Of a stretch of 64,000 nucleotides of DNA, positions 43,660 to 52,368 are shown piece by piece. Source of the DNA: DAHUXD01 sp963736455 (GTDB lineage Bacteria; Acidobacteriota; Thermoanaerobaculia; UBA5066; Gp7-AA6); contig CAVTON010000001.1 in the NCBI GenBank assembly GCA_963736455.1, forward strand, positions 2,790,001 to 2,854,000, given 5' to 3'. The position numbers and the translations under genes were made by a program. Below the pieces are notes generated by a model. The model had not been told where the DNA came from, made no database searches, and was given only the letters and a program-made list of their open reading frames with translations. Position 1 is the first letter of the stretch. Every line of letters starts with the position of its first letter.

Positions 43660-43789
43660 CGTGTTTTTCCCGAGTCCTTTCTCGCCCCTCTAAAGGGTCG
43701 CGGGAGTCTACCTCAGGGAGTTCCCCTCGTCCCGACGCCCCTTTTCCCGGAGGAAGAAGGAGCCGGGCCTTCTGGGGGATCATGGCGCG

Positions 43790-44536
43790 GTGCTGCGCAG
43801 CGTCGCGATGCGGTCGGGGCTCGGAGCGCTCGGGGCGATCTACGTCGCCCTGGGGGTCCTGTCGGGCCGCGTCGCGCTCGGAGAACGCCGAGGCGGTCAG
43901 GGTGTGCCCGCCGCGCTGCGTCTGCTGCGGGCTCAGCCGCACGGCCGCCTGATCGTCTTCTCGCTGCTCGCGGCCCTCGCGGCGATTGCGGCGGTCCACC
44001 TCGTCGAGGCTTTCACGCGCCGGTCGAAAATGATCTCGAGGATCGGTATGTTCGTCAACGGCATCGGCTACGCGGCTCTCGCGGCGACCGTCGGAAGGCT
44101 CCTCCTGCACGTCAACGCCGGCGGCTCGATCCAGGAGGCCGGCGTCTCCTGGCTGCTCGGCGAATCCTGGGGCCCGGCGCTGCTCGAGGGAATCGGCGCA
44201 GCCGTCGTCGTCGGCGGGCTGTGGGAGCTGTATCAGGGAGTGGCCGTGCCGCTGCCGTTTCGCCGCGACCTGCTGCCGCGGGGTCTGCGGCGCGCGCTCG
44301 CCGGCACCGCGCGGTTCGGCCTCGTCGTCCGCGGCCTCGTGCTCGCGGCGCTCGGCTTCTTCATCATCCGCGCGGCGGAGCAGCTGGATCCGAAACAGAT
44401 CCGTACGATGGGCGGGACGCTGCGGGTCATCGCGCAGAGCGGACCCGGCCCGCTCTTCACGGCCGCCGTCGCCGCCGGCCTGACGGCTTACGGCATCTAT
44501 CTCTGGACGCTGATGCTCCTGAAGAGACGCGTCTGA
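43790..44536 (+). CDS. DUF1206 membrane protein
   Basis: A 248-residue membrane protein built of three two-helix repeats, each opening with an aromatic-Gly helix (RSGLGALGAIYVALGVL, ISRIGMFVNGIGYAALAA, ARFGLVVRGLVLAALGFF), the DUF1206 pattern. Function unknown. The start is GTG 43790; the ATG at 43808 (MRSGLG) is an alternative. It converges with the serine hydrolase gene after 7 bp. The 130-bp spacer to the divergent FKBP gene shows no clear consensus promoter. Confidence 0.82.
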   Translation: MLRSVAMRSGLGALGAIYVALGVLSGRVALGERRGGQGVPAALRLLRAQPHGRLIVFSLLAALAAIAAVHLVEAFTRRSKMISRIGMFVNGIGYAALAATVGRLLLHVNAGGSIQEAGVSWLLGESWGPALLEGIGAAVVVGGLWELYQGVAVPLPFRRDLLPRGLRRALAGTARFGLVVRGLVLAALGFFIIRAAEQLDPKQIRTMGGTLRVIAQSGPGPLFTAAVAAGLTAYGIYLWTLMLLKRRV

Positions 44537-44543
44537 GTCGGGA

Positions 44544-45998
44544 TCAGTGCAGGCCCAACCACCCGCGGAGCTTCTTCCCGACGCTCTCGGCCGAGGGCGG
44601 GTCGAGGTTGGAGAGGACGACGACCGTGTAGCCGGTGTCGAGGTCCGTTTCGAGGACGGCGTTGACCCCCGCCGTTCCGCCCGCCCAGCCGCCGGCGCCC
44701 GAGCGTTTTCCGGACGGACCCGCGGCCGGAGGCGAGGACTTGTCTCCGTAGAACCAGTCGGTCCAGGCAGCGGGAAGGAGCTTGTCCGCGCGCATCGCCG
44801 CGTCGAAGGCCAGCAGGTCCTCGGCCGTGGAGTAGCCGCCTCCGGCCGAGCTCGAGCGAGCCGGGAGGGCATAGATGTTCGTGCGGAGCGGCCCGGGCGC
44901 ACCGCCGCCCCCGCCGTCGTCCCGGTCGCGCGTGTAGCCGACGGCACGGTTCGAAACGATCGCGTCCTGGGGGTACGCGTCGGTGTTCTTCATTCCGGCG
45001 GGGCGAAAAACGTGCTCGCGGACGTAGTCGTAATACGTCTCGCCCGCCGCCTTCTCGATGATGAGCCCGAGCACGACGTATCCGGCGTTCGAGTAGCGCC
45101 GGCTGGTTCCGGGCTCGAAGAGCAGGGGCTGATCGGCGAAGAGCGGCAGGTAGTCGGAGAGGCTGCGCAGCCTCGACTTCGGCGTCGCCGCGTACTTCTC
45201 GCCGAAGAAGTCGCCGAGGCCGGACGACATCGTCACGAGCTCCTGGATGGTGATCCGATCGGCGGCGGGCGACGGGTAGTCGGGAAGGTGCTTGCGGATC
45301 GTGTCCGAGAGGGCCAGCTTTCCCTGCGAGGCGAGCTGGGCGATCGCCACCTGCGTGAAGATCTTGTTGATCGAGCCGATGTTGAACTTCGTGTCCTTCC
45401 TGTTCGGAACGCCGAGGTCGCGGTCGGCGAGGCCGTAGGCCTCGAAGAAGAACGGCTTCCCGTCTTTCGCGGCGAGAACCACGCCCGAGAACTCGTCGGC
45501 CTCGGTCCGGCGGCGCAGGTCGGCGGCGGCCTGCGCCGCGGCCGCGGCGTCCGATCCGAGCGGCTCGACCGCCTCCGCCCCGGGCCCCTCCGACGGCTCG
45601 AACTTGAGGCCGAGGATGCCGAAGGATGGGGGAGGCTCGAGCATCATGCCGACCTCGAACCACTGGCCGGACTTCTTCGAGCGGGCGAGGAAGACCACCT
45701 CCGGGCCCTCGGTCTTCCTCGCGCTGTGGAACTCGAGCGGGCCGATCTCCTGCGCCATGGCGCCGAGACGCCGCACGCGCTGCTCGAGCGGGACCTCCTT
45801 CTGCGCCGAGGCCGCGAAGTGGTCGCGGACGAAGGCTCGGAGCGCGTCGTCCGAGCCCGCGTCGAAAGCGGCGAGCAGGGCCGCCATGCGCCGTCCCTGC
45901 GGCGAATCCGGAGGAGCCGCCGGAGACGCCTGGGCCGCGGCGGCAAAGACGAGAAGCCCCAGGGCGGCCGCGAGCGCGGAGATCGAGCGAAGTCTCAT
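44544..45998 (-). CDS. Exported class C beta-lactamase-type serine hydrolase
   Basis: A 484-residue secreted protein (signal peptide residues 1-24). An N-terminal region of about 140 residues with no recognised domain precedes the beta-lactamase fold: SINK (NIGSINKIFTQ) is the SxxK nucleophile, YSN (RRYSNAGYVVLG) the second motif, and GWAGGTAGV takes the place of KTG/HxG, so the third motif is atypical. It is likely a peptidase or esterase rather than a resistance enzyme. A paralogous enzyme is at 13563-15245. It lies 49 bp downstream of the DUF2911 gene, possibly cotranscribed. Confidence 0.88.
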   Translation of the reverse strand: MRLRSISALAAALGLLVFAAAAQASPAAPPDSPQGRRMAALLAAFDAGSDDALRAFVRDHFAASAQKEVPLEQRVRRLGAMAQEIGPLEFHSARKTEGPEVVFLARSKKSGQWFEVGMMLEPPPSFGILGLKFEPSEGPGAEAVEPLGSDAAAAAQAAADLRRRTEADEFSGVVLAAKDGKPFFFEAYGLADRDLGVPNRKDTKFNIGSINKIFTQVAIAQLASQGKLALSDTIRKHLPDYPSPAADRITIQELVTMSSGLGDFFGEKYAATPKSRLRSLSDYLPLFADQPLLFEPGTSRRYSNAGYVVLGLIIEKAAGETYYDYVREHVFRPAGMKNTDAYPQDAIVSNRAVGYTRDRDDGGGGGAPGPLRTNIYALPARSSSAGGGYSTAEDLLAFDAAMRADKLLPAAWTDWFYGDKSSPPAAGPSGKRSGAGGWAGGTAGVNAVLETDLDTGYTVVVLSNLDPPSAESVGKKLRGWLGLH

Positions 45999-46047
45999 GC
46001 TCGTCCTACGCCCCGGCCGCCCGGAGGTTTCGACCCGGATCGCGCCG

Positions 46048-47091
46048 CTAGGCTTTGAGCTTCGTCAGGATGTCGGTGATGCGCTTCCGGTTCGCGTCGT
46101 CGGGAGCCATGCTCAAGGCCTTCGAGTAGTCCGCGATCGCCGCCTTCTTGTCGCCCTTGGCGGCGAGGGCCTCGCCGAGGCTGTCGTAGGTGTTCCACGA
46201 GTCCGGATGGTCCTTGACGTTCTTGCGGAACATGGCGATCGCCTCGTCGGTCTTGCCCGCCTGCAGGAGCTGATAGCCGACCGCGTTGATGTCGACCTCG
46301 GTGGCGAGCTTCATGGAGCGGGCCCGCAGCTCATCGGCGGTCTTCGTATCGCCCTTCTTGTCGAGGAACGCGGCCTTGGTGCGCAGGTTCTGGAAGGTCG
46401 GCGCGAGGGCGATCGACTTGTCGGCCCAGGCGAGCCCCTGGTCGAGCTGGTAGTCGTTGCGAAGGCACCACTGGGCGGCCCCGTTCCAGCTCTGCCAGAA
46501 GAACTGGTTCAAACCGTAGAGCTCGTTTTTCAGGCTCGCGAAGGTCACGGCCTTGGTGTCCACGTCGATCGTGAAGGGAACCTCGAGCTTCTCCCAGTGC
46601 AGAACGGCATTGACCGAGTTGTCGCCCACGTTCTCGAACTGATACTCGAGGCGCTCCTCGAAGTCCGCCGGCCGCGGCGTGGCCTTGAAGCGCAGGACGT
46701 CCTGCTTCTCGTCGTAGCTGAAGCTGCCCCAGTTGTTGGAGTTCGCGCTGAAGATGATCGTCCAGTCGCTCGAGGTCGGGATCATGTGAAGGCCGTAGGT
46801 TCCGGCCGGCAGCGGCTTGCCTCCGACGGTGACGGGGGTCGAGAACGTGATCGTCGTGTTCATGTTGGCGCCGGCGCGCCAGACGGCGTCGTAGGGGACG
46901 AGCTTGCCCCAGATCTCGCGCTTGTTGACGGCGGGGCGGTGGTAGGAAATCGTGATGTTGGTCAGGCCGATCGTCTGGCTCACCGAGGCGGCGGGGCTGG
47001 CGTCCGGCATCGTCAGCGGCGGGGCCTGGGCCCGGAGCCATCCGGCGGCGAGGACGAGGGCCCCGAAAGCGAGGACGAGTTGCCTCTTCAT
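46048..47091 (-). CDS. DUF2911 domain and TPR protein, exported
   Basis: A 347-residue secreted protein with signal peptide (residues 1-21). Residues about 30-185 match DUF2911 (ITISYHRPAVNKREIWGKLVPYDAVWRAGANMNTTI, then LPAGTYGLHMIPTSSDWTIIFS). The C-terminal 160 residues hold two to three TPR motifs (NTYDSLGEALAAKGDKKAAIADYSKAL). Function unknown. The ATG at 47091 is chosen for AAGGAGG at ideal spacing rather than the ATG five codons earlier. Confidence 0.88.
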   Translation of the reverse strand: MKRQLVLAFGALVLAAGWLRAQAPPLTMPDASPAASVSQTIGLTNITISYHRPAVNKREIWGKLVPYDAVWRAGANMNTTITFSTPVTVGGKPLPAGTYGLHMIPTSSDWTIIFSANSNNWGSFSYDEKQDVLRFKATPRPADFEERLEYQFENVGDNSVNAVLHWEKLEVPFTIDVDTKAVTFASLKNELYGLNQFFWQSWNGAAQWCLRNDYQLDQGLAWADKSIALAPTFQNLRTKAAFLDKKGDTKTADELRARSMKLATEVDINAVGYQLLQAGKTDEAIAMFRKNVKDHPDSWNTYDSLGEALAAKGDKKAAIADYSKALSMAPDDANRKRITDILTKLKA

Positions 47092-47178
47092 GGCTTCCTC
47101 CTTCAAAGAAACGCTGGAGGTACTACGCGAAAGCGGGGAAGGGGTTTAGAGACGTGGCCGGCGGGGGGCCGGCGGGCG

Positions 47179-47892
47179 TCAGGCGGCGCTGACGGTGGTG
47201 TGGCGGCTCGACGTCTCGCGGGCGGCCCGTGGCCGCGATCCGGCCGAGCTCTGGAGGGCCTGGAAGAGCAGGTCCGCGCGGCGCCGCACGCCATGCTTGA
47301 CGAGCAGGTTCGAGACGTGGAACTTCGCGGTGCGCTCGGACATCTTCAGGCGCGCCGCGATTTCCTTGTTCGACAGGTTGTCGAGGACCGCGTCGAGGAC
47401 CTGGTGTTCCCGCCGCGTGAGGCCCTCGATCCCGCTCGCGTAGACCTTCAGCGGGACGGTGCAGAGCGCGGCGTCCACGAACCGCGACAGCAGCGCCCGT
47501 CCCACCCAGAGCCCCCCGTTGGCCACGGTGTCGAGAGCGTGCGGCAGGGCGCGGACCGCTTCCGCGTAGGTGAGGAGTCCCTTGACTCCCAGCCTCAGAA
47601 ACGCGAACGCCGTCTGGTCCGCGAAGCGCTCGGCGAGCACCACGATGCGCGCCGTGGACTGGTGGGCATGAATGCCGGTGACGACGGCCTCGGTCACCGC
47701 GAGGTGGGAATGGGATTCGACGATGTGCACCTGCGCCCTCGGAACCGTGAGGTTCTCGAAGTCCGGGATCCGGTTTGGTTCGAGCCGCCGCGCCAGCAGC
47801 CGATGCCCGTTCTCGGAAATCAGCTGCTCGAACTGCGGCAGGACCAGCGGATGGCACCAGAACAATCCGACCGTTGACCGATGGACTGCCAC
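47179..47892 (-). CDS. LuxR/NarL-type transcriptional regulator with degenerate receiver
   Basis: A 237-residue regulator. The C-terminal LuxR HTH is clear: LTRREHQVLDAVLDNLSNKEIAARLKMSERTAKFHVSNLLVKHGVRRRADL (about residues 157-208). The N-terminal 130 residues have a receiver-like beta-alpha pattern (VGLFWCHPLVLPQFEQLI, ARIVVLAERF, GVKGLLTYAE) but lack the acidic pair at the start and a clear phosphoryl Asp, so phosphorylation is doubtful. No sensor kinase adjoins it. An A/T-rich stretch upstream (47925-47945) is its probable promoter. Confidence 0.85.
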   Translation of the reverse strand: MAVHRSTVGLFWCHPLVLPQFEQLISENGHRLLARRLEPNRIPDFENLTVPRAQVHIVESHSHLAVTEAVVTGIHAHQSTARIVVLAERFADQTAFAFLRLGVKGLLTYAEAVRALPHALDTVANGGLWVGRALLSRFVDAALCTVPLKVYASGIEGLTRREHQVLDAVLDNLSNKEIAARLKMSERTAKFHVSNLLVKHGVRRRADLLFQALQSSAGSRPRAARETSSRHTTVSAA

Positions 47893-47976
47893 CGTTTTTG
47901 AGGGTAACGAATTCCTCGCGCCGGGCGCAACCCCTTATTTTTTCGAGGGCCGTTCGAGGACACTCCTGGCCCGCGG

Positions 47977-48951
47977 TCACCCGGCGGAAGTTCGGCGGCC
48001 CATCCGGGCCTCGGCGGAGGCCGGCGTGTCGGCGTAGACCGGATGGCACCAGTGTCGGTACTCCGCGCGCTTTCCCCGGACGACGTCGAAGAAGAGCGTC
48101 CGCAGCGACGAAACGACGGGGCCCATGCGGCCCGAGCCGATCGGCCGGTGATCGACGCGGGTCACCGCGGCGATCTGGACGCCGGTGCCGCAGAAGAATA
48201 CTTCTTCGGCGAGCGTGATCTCGGTGCGATCGATGGTGCGCTCGACGACCGGGATCTCGAGCTCGCGCGAAAGCAGTTCCATCACGGTGCGGCGCGTGAC
48301 GCCCTCGAGCACGTTGTCGGTGACCGGCGGCGTGATCGCCGTCCCCCGGCGGACGATGAAGACGTTGGCCGCCGAGGCCTCCGAGACGTGCCCGTCCTGG
48401 TTGAGGACGATGGCTTCGTCGAAACCGGCGCGCTGCGCGTCGGTCTTGGCGAAGGCCGAGTTGACGTAGGCGCCCGCGATCTTCCCGCGCGGCGGAATCA
48501 TCGTGTCGTCCACCCGCCGCCAGGAGGAGATCGTGGCGTGCAGGCTCTCGTCGTTCTCGATGTAGCGGCCGTAAGGGATCGCGACCATCGAGACCTCCGG
48601 GTTGAGGTTGTGCAGCCGGACGCCGATCGACTCGTCCGCGTAGTACGCCAGCGGCCGGACGTAGCAGTCCTCCCGGTACAGCTCGGCGCGGAGCAGGTCG
48701 ACGACGGCATCGGTCAAGGAATCCGGCGAATCGGACAGCGCCATGTCGAGCAGCCGCGCGGATTCGAGGAAACGCTCAAAGTGCTCCTGGGGCCGGAAGA
48801 CGAACAGCTCCGCCTCGTCGGCGTTCCAGTAGCCGCGCAGCCCCGCGAAGGCGGCGGTGCCGTAGTTCAGGGCGTGCGTCAGGACCCCGACGTGGGCGTC
48901 GGCATACGGAACGATGCGACTCCGGAAGAGCGCGTGGCCGGGCAGCGTCAT
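47977..48951 (-). CDS. ilvE: Branched-chain amino acid aminotransferase
   Basis: A 324-residue class IV aminotransferase. THALNYGTAAFAGLRGYW is the family opening. GKIAGAYVNSAFAK holds the PLP lysine, EASAANVFIVRRG and EGVTRRTVMELLSREL are the conserved middle, and EVFFCGTGVQIAAV follows. It should interconvert Leu, Ile and Val with their 2-oxo acids. The ATG at 48951 has AAGGAGG upstream. It is divergent from a MocR regulator; the shared spacer contains a symmetrical set of TCCA/TGGA half-sites. Confidence 0.93.
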   Translation of the reverse strand: MTLPGHALFRSRIVPYADAHVGVLTHALNYGTAAFAGLRGYWNADEAELFVFRPQEHFERFLESARLLDMALSDSPDSLTDAVVDLLRAELYREDCYVRPLAYYADESIGVRLHNLNPEVSMVAIPYGRYIENDESLHATISSWRRVDDTMIPPRGKIAGAYVNSAFAKTDAQRAGFDEAIVLNQDGHVSEASAANVFIVRRGTAITPPVTDNVLEGVTRRTVMELLSRELEIPVVERTIDRTEITLAEEVFFCGTGVQIAAVTRVDHRPIGSGRMGPVVSSLRTLFFDVVRGKRAEYRHWCHPVYADTPASAEARMGRRTSAG

Positions 48952-48981
48952 GGGAGGCCTCCTTCGGACGATTTCATGACA

Positions 48982-49038
48982 AGTCCACTTTGAATATCCA
49001 CTTCTCACCTATGCTCAAATTGGACATCAACATGGACT
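48982..49038. promoter_or_regulatory. Candidate MocR operator in the ilvE/mocR divergent region
   Basis: AGTCCA (48982-48987) and ATCCA (48996-49000) on the left are mirrored by TTGGAC (49020-49025) and TGGACT (49033-49038) on the right, with the dyad centre near 49010. Half-site spacing is 13 bp on the left and 12 bp on the right, about one helical turn. The region is A/T-rich and lies between the two divergent start codons, as expected for a MocR-family operator. Confidence 0.5.
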
Positions 49039-49090
49039 CGATGCACCGCCGATTCAATAGCCACCCCAACGGCAGGTGGACCGCTCGATC

Positions 49091-50560
49091 ATGACTCCCT
49101 CGGCGCTCGTCGGAGCCCTCGGGAAGTGGACGGCCGGCGAGGGACCCGTCTATCGCCGCCTCGCGCGGGCCCTGGAGACCCTGATCGACCGCGGCGAGAT
49201 CGAACCGGGCTCGCGGCTGCCGGCCGAGCGGGTTCTCGCCGGGGCTCTGGCCGTCTCGCGGACGACGGTGGTCTCCGCCTACGAGGCGCTGCGTTCCGGC
49301 GAGCGCGTCGAGAGTCGGAGGGGGAGCGGGACGCGCGTGCGTGGCTCCCCGTCGCGGGGACCGGGGCTGAGGCTGCGCGAGGATCCGTCGGGTTCCTTCC
49401 GCCGGCACCCGGTCTATCGCAGCCTCGTGGACGGGCCCGGCGACACGATCGAATTCCTCGGCGCCCACCTGCCGGCGCCGGACATGCTTCCCCGCGCGCT
49501 CGCCCGGCTCGACGAGAAATCGCTGCGCGCGCTCGCGCGAAGTCCCGGATACCTGCCGATGGGCCTGCCGGAGCTGCGGCGGGCGATCGCCCGGCATCTC
49601 GAGGGCTGGGGCCTGCCGACGACCGAGGAGCAGGTGATGGTGACGCACGGCGCCCAGCAGGCGATCGGCCTGGCCGGCGCTCTCTTTCTCGAGCGGGGCG
49701 ACACGGTCGTCGTCGAGGATCCGACCTATCTCGGCTCGATCGACATCTTCGCCGGGCTCGGCGCGCGCCTGGCGGCCGTCCCGGTCGGCGGCGACGCGGC
49801 TTGGACGGCGCAGCTCAAGCAGCTCGTCGCCCGAATCTCGCCCCGGCTCCTCTACCTCATGCCGACCTTCCAGAATCCGACCGGTGCGGTGATGCCCGAG
49901 GCGACCCGGAAGGCCCTGGCCCGAATGGCGAGGGAGATGCGGATCCCGATCCTCGAAGACAACACGCTCGCGGACCTGTCGCTTTCCGGGAAGGCGCCCG
50001 CGCCGATCGCCTCCTTCGACGCTGCGGCTCCCGTCCTGACCGTCGGCTCGCTGTCGAAGCTCTTCTGGGGCGGACTGCGCATCGGATGGATCCGCGCCTC
50101 CGAAGAGCTTCTCGCGCGCATCACGCGCCTGAAGATCATGGCGGATCTCGGCGGCTCGCTCGTCGGGCAGCTCGGCGCCGTCGCCCTGCTCGCGGAGGCC
50201 GATCGCGTGCGTCAGGCGCGCCGCCGCGAGATGCGCGACCGGCTGGATCTCCTGACGAGGCTGCTGCGCAGGAGTCTTCCGTCCTGGAGCTGGCAGCCGC
50301 CCGCGGGCGGTCTGTCGCTCTGGGTCCGGCTGCCGCACGGCGACGCCGACGCCTTCGCGCAGGTCGCGCTCCGGCACGGCGTGGCCGTCGTGCCCGGGAC
50401 CCTCGCGTCTCCGGGAGGCGGATGCACCGACCGGCTGCGGCTGCCCTTCGTGCTCGAGCCCGGCCCGATGCGGGAGGGCATCGAGCGCCTTTCGCGCGCG
50501 TGGGAGGCCTACGCCGGCTCCGCGGCCGCGCGCCCGCGCCCGGCGAGCGTGCTCGTCTAG
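49091..50560 (+). CDS. MocR/PdxR-family regulator (GntR HTH plus aminotransferase-like domain)
   Basis: A 489-residue chimeric regulator. Residues about 10-80 form a GntR winged helix (PVYRRLARALETLIDRGEI, SRLPAERVLAGALAVSRTTV). The remainder is a class I aminotransferase fold with EDPTYLGSIDIF, MPTFQNPTGAVMPEATR, ILEDNTLADLSL and VGSLSKLFWGGLRIGWI, which contains the PLP lysine. The ATG at 49091 (AGGTGG upstream) is preferred over the GTG at 49076. Being divergent from ilvE, it probably controls that gene in response to PLP or an amino acid. Confidence 0.9.
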   Translation: MTPSALVGALGKWTAGEGPVYRRLARALETLIDRGEIEPGSRLPAERVLAGALAVSRTTVVSAYEALRSGERVESRRGSGTRVRGSPSRGPGLRLREDPSGSFRRHPVYRSLVDGPGDTIEFLGAHLPAPDMLPRALARLDEKSLRALARSPGYLPMGLPELRRAIARHLEGWGLPTTEEQVMVTHGAQQAIGLAGALFLERGDTVVVEDPTYLGSIDIFAGLGARLAAVPVGGDAAWTAQLKQLVARISPRLLYLMPTFQNPTGAVMPEATRKALARMAREMRIPILEDNTLADLSLSGKAPAPIASFDAAAPVLTVGSLSKLFWGGLRIGWIRASEELLARITRLKIMADLGGSLVGQLGAVALLAEADRVRQARRREMRDRLDLLTRLLRRSLPSWSWQPPAGGLSLWVRLPHGDADAFAQVALRHGVAVVPGTLASPGGGCTDRLRLPFVLEPGPMREGIERLSRAWEAYAGSAAARPRPASVLV

Positions 50561-50569
50561 ACGGAGCCG

Positions 50570-50923
50570 TCAGCCGGCCCGTGTGCCGTCCGGCACGGCG
50601 TGCTCCGGGATCGCGAGCGCCGGAGCGATGCCATCGGCATGGCCCAGATCGAGGAGCATTCCCTCCGAGACCTCGCCCATCATCCGGCGCGGCTCGAGGT
50701 TGACGACGAAGAGCGTCTGCCGTCCGACGAGAGCCTGCGGATCGGCGCGCTCGCCCTTCATCCCCGAGAGGATCGTCCGAGTGTGATCGCCGAAGTCCAC
50801 CGTCAGGCGCAGGAGCCTGTCCGATTTCGGCACGTCCTCGATCCTCCGGATGGTCCCGACGCGGACGTCCACGGCTTCGAGAGCGGAAAAGGGAATGGGC
50901 GGCTTCACGGCGGCAGGCGGCAT
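50570..50923 (-). CDS. CsaA-like tRNA-binding (EMAP/MetRS-C) domain protein
   Basis: A 117-residue single OB-fold protein: VDVRVGTIRRIEDVPKSDRLLRLTVDFGD, RTILSGMKGE, LVGRQTLFVVNLEPRRMMGEVSEGMLL. This is the tRNA-binding domain found free in CsaA/YgjH and at the C-terminus of MetRS. CsaA has been linked to chaperone-like and secretion functions. The C-terminal half (DLGHADGIAPALAIPEHAVPDG) is normal for the free form. It is followed by the convergent MocR gene with a 9-bp gap. Confidence 0.9.
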   Translation of the reverse strand: MPPAAVKPPIPFSALEAVDVRVGTIRRIEDVPKSDRLLRLTVDFGDHTRTILSGMKGERADPQALVGRQTLFVVNLEPRRMMGEVSEGMLLDLGHADGIAPALAIPEHAVPDGTRAG

Positions 50924-50944
50924 CGCTTCCTCCGGTGGAGCAGG

Positions 50945-52360
50945 CTAGACCTCGGAGACGGCCGCGCGGATGTCGGCGAGGCCTTCGTCCATGCGGTCGC
51001 GGTGCGTGCGGAACGAAAGGACGCAGATTCGGATCGCGAAGCGTCCCGCGAGGCGGGTTCCGGTCAGATAGACGCGCTTCCTTCCGTTGATCCGCTCGAG
51101 CAGATCGCGGTTCAGCGCGTCGAGCGCGGCGTCGTCGAGACCGGGCCGGGTCAGGCGGAACGCGAGGATCGACAGCTGCGGCTCGGCCAGGATCTCGATG
51201 CCCGGAATCCGCGACAGCTCCCCGGCCGCGAGGCGTGCGAGGCCGAGCTTCTCTTCGAGGTTGCGCCGGAACGGCTCGATGCCGTGCAACTGGAGCGGCA
51301 GCCACACGCGCAGCCCGCGAAAATCGCGGGACAGCTCGGGGGAGAGGAGGTTGAAGTCCACCAGGTCCGGGTCCTCCTGCATCGAAGGCATGTAGTCGGC
51401 CGACAGCGCGTGCGCGCGCTTCAGGACTTCGCCGTCGCGGACGACGAGGGCCCCGGTGCCGTAGGGAAGGAAGAGCCCCTTGTGGGGATCGAGGACGATC
51501 GAATCGGAGCGCTCGATGCCGGCCATGCGGCGCCGGCCCTCGCCGGTCAGGAGGAAGAACCCGCCGTAGGCGGCGTCCACGTGGAGCCACAACCGCTCCC
51601 GGGCGCAGAGGTCCGCGAGCGCTGAAAGATCGTCGACGGCGCCCGTATTCGTCGTGCCGGCGTTTCCGACGACGAGAAACGGCGTGAAGCCGGCCGCCCG
51701 GTCGGCCGCGATCGCGGAGGCGAGCGCGTCGAGCCGGATGCGATGACGATCGTCGACCGGAATCTCGCGGACGTTCGGCAGCGGAAACCCCGCGAGCAGC
51801 GCCGCCTTCTGCACGGCGTGGTGGGTCTGATCGGAGGCGTAGAGGGTGCCGGAAAGGAAGTTCTCGGGCAGCCGGTCGCGTCGCGCCGCGACGATGGCCG
51901 AAAAGGTCGCGAGCGACCCGCCGCTCGTGAGGATCCCGCGCGCACCCGCCGGATACCCGACCAGGTCCGCGAACCACCGGACGACGTTCGCTTCGAGCTG
52001 CGCGAGTCCCGGCGCGGCGGCGAAGACGCCGACGTATCGGTTGACGGAGTCCGCGACGAGGTCGGCCACGGCCGACTGCGGAAGGCCTCCGCCCGGGATG
52101 TACGCGAGGTAGCCGGGCCCCGCGGTGTTGAAGCTCTTCGGGACGATGCGATCGAAGAGAAGGTCGAGGATCTCCTCGGCCGGCCGGCCCGCCTGCGGAA
52201 CCGGCTCCGCCAGCGAGCGCGCGAGCGCCGCGCCGCCGGCGGTGTCGGCCGAGGGCTGGGCCGGCAGCGACGCGACGTGGGCCACGATGCGGTCGGCCGC
52301 CGCGTCGATCAACGCGCGCAGCGCGTGCGGCGAAAGCTCGAGACTCCGGTCCTCGTCCAT
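50945..52360 (-). CDS. PLP-dependent aromatic amino acid decarboxylase family (group II)
   Basis: A 471-residue decarboxylase. GPGYLAYIPGGGLPQSAVADLVADSVNRYVG and TSGGSLATFSAIVAAR bind cofactor and substrate, HVDAAYGGFFLLT carries the PLP-contacting Asp, and SIVLDPHKGLFLPYGTGALVVRD carries the Schiff-base lysine. The family includes tyrosine, tryptophan, DOPA and 2,4-diaminobutyrate decarboxylases; the substrate cannot be told. It starts 8 bp after the ion channel stop and lies 21 bp before the CsaA-like gene, a likely three-gene operon. Confidence 0.9.
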   Translation of the reverse strand: MDEDRSLELSPHALRALIDAAADRIVAHVASLPAQPSADTAGGAALARSLAEPVPQAGRPAEEILDLLFDRIVPKSFNTAGPGYLAYIPGGGLPQSAVADLVADSVNRYVGVFAAAPGLAQLEANVVRWFADLVGYPAGARGILTSGGSLATFSAIVAARRDRLPENFLSGTLYASDQTHHAVQKAALLAGFPLPNVREIPVDDRHRIRLDALASAIAADRAAGFTPFLVVGNAGTTNTGAVDDLSALADLCARERLWLHVDAAYGGFFLLTGEGRRRMAGIERSDSIVLDPHKGLFLPYGTGALVVRDGEVLKRAHALSADYMPSMQEDPDLVDFNLLSPELSRDFRGLRVWLPLQLHGIEPFRRNLEEKLGLARLAAGELSRIPGIEILAEPQLSILAFRLTRPGLDDAALDALNRDLLERINGRKRVYLTGTRLAGRFAIRICVLSFRTHRDRMDEGLADIRAAVSEV

Positions 52361-52368
52361 CGGAAGGC

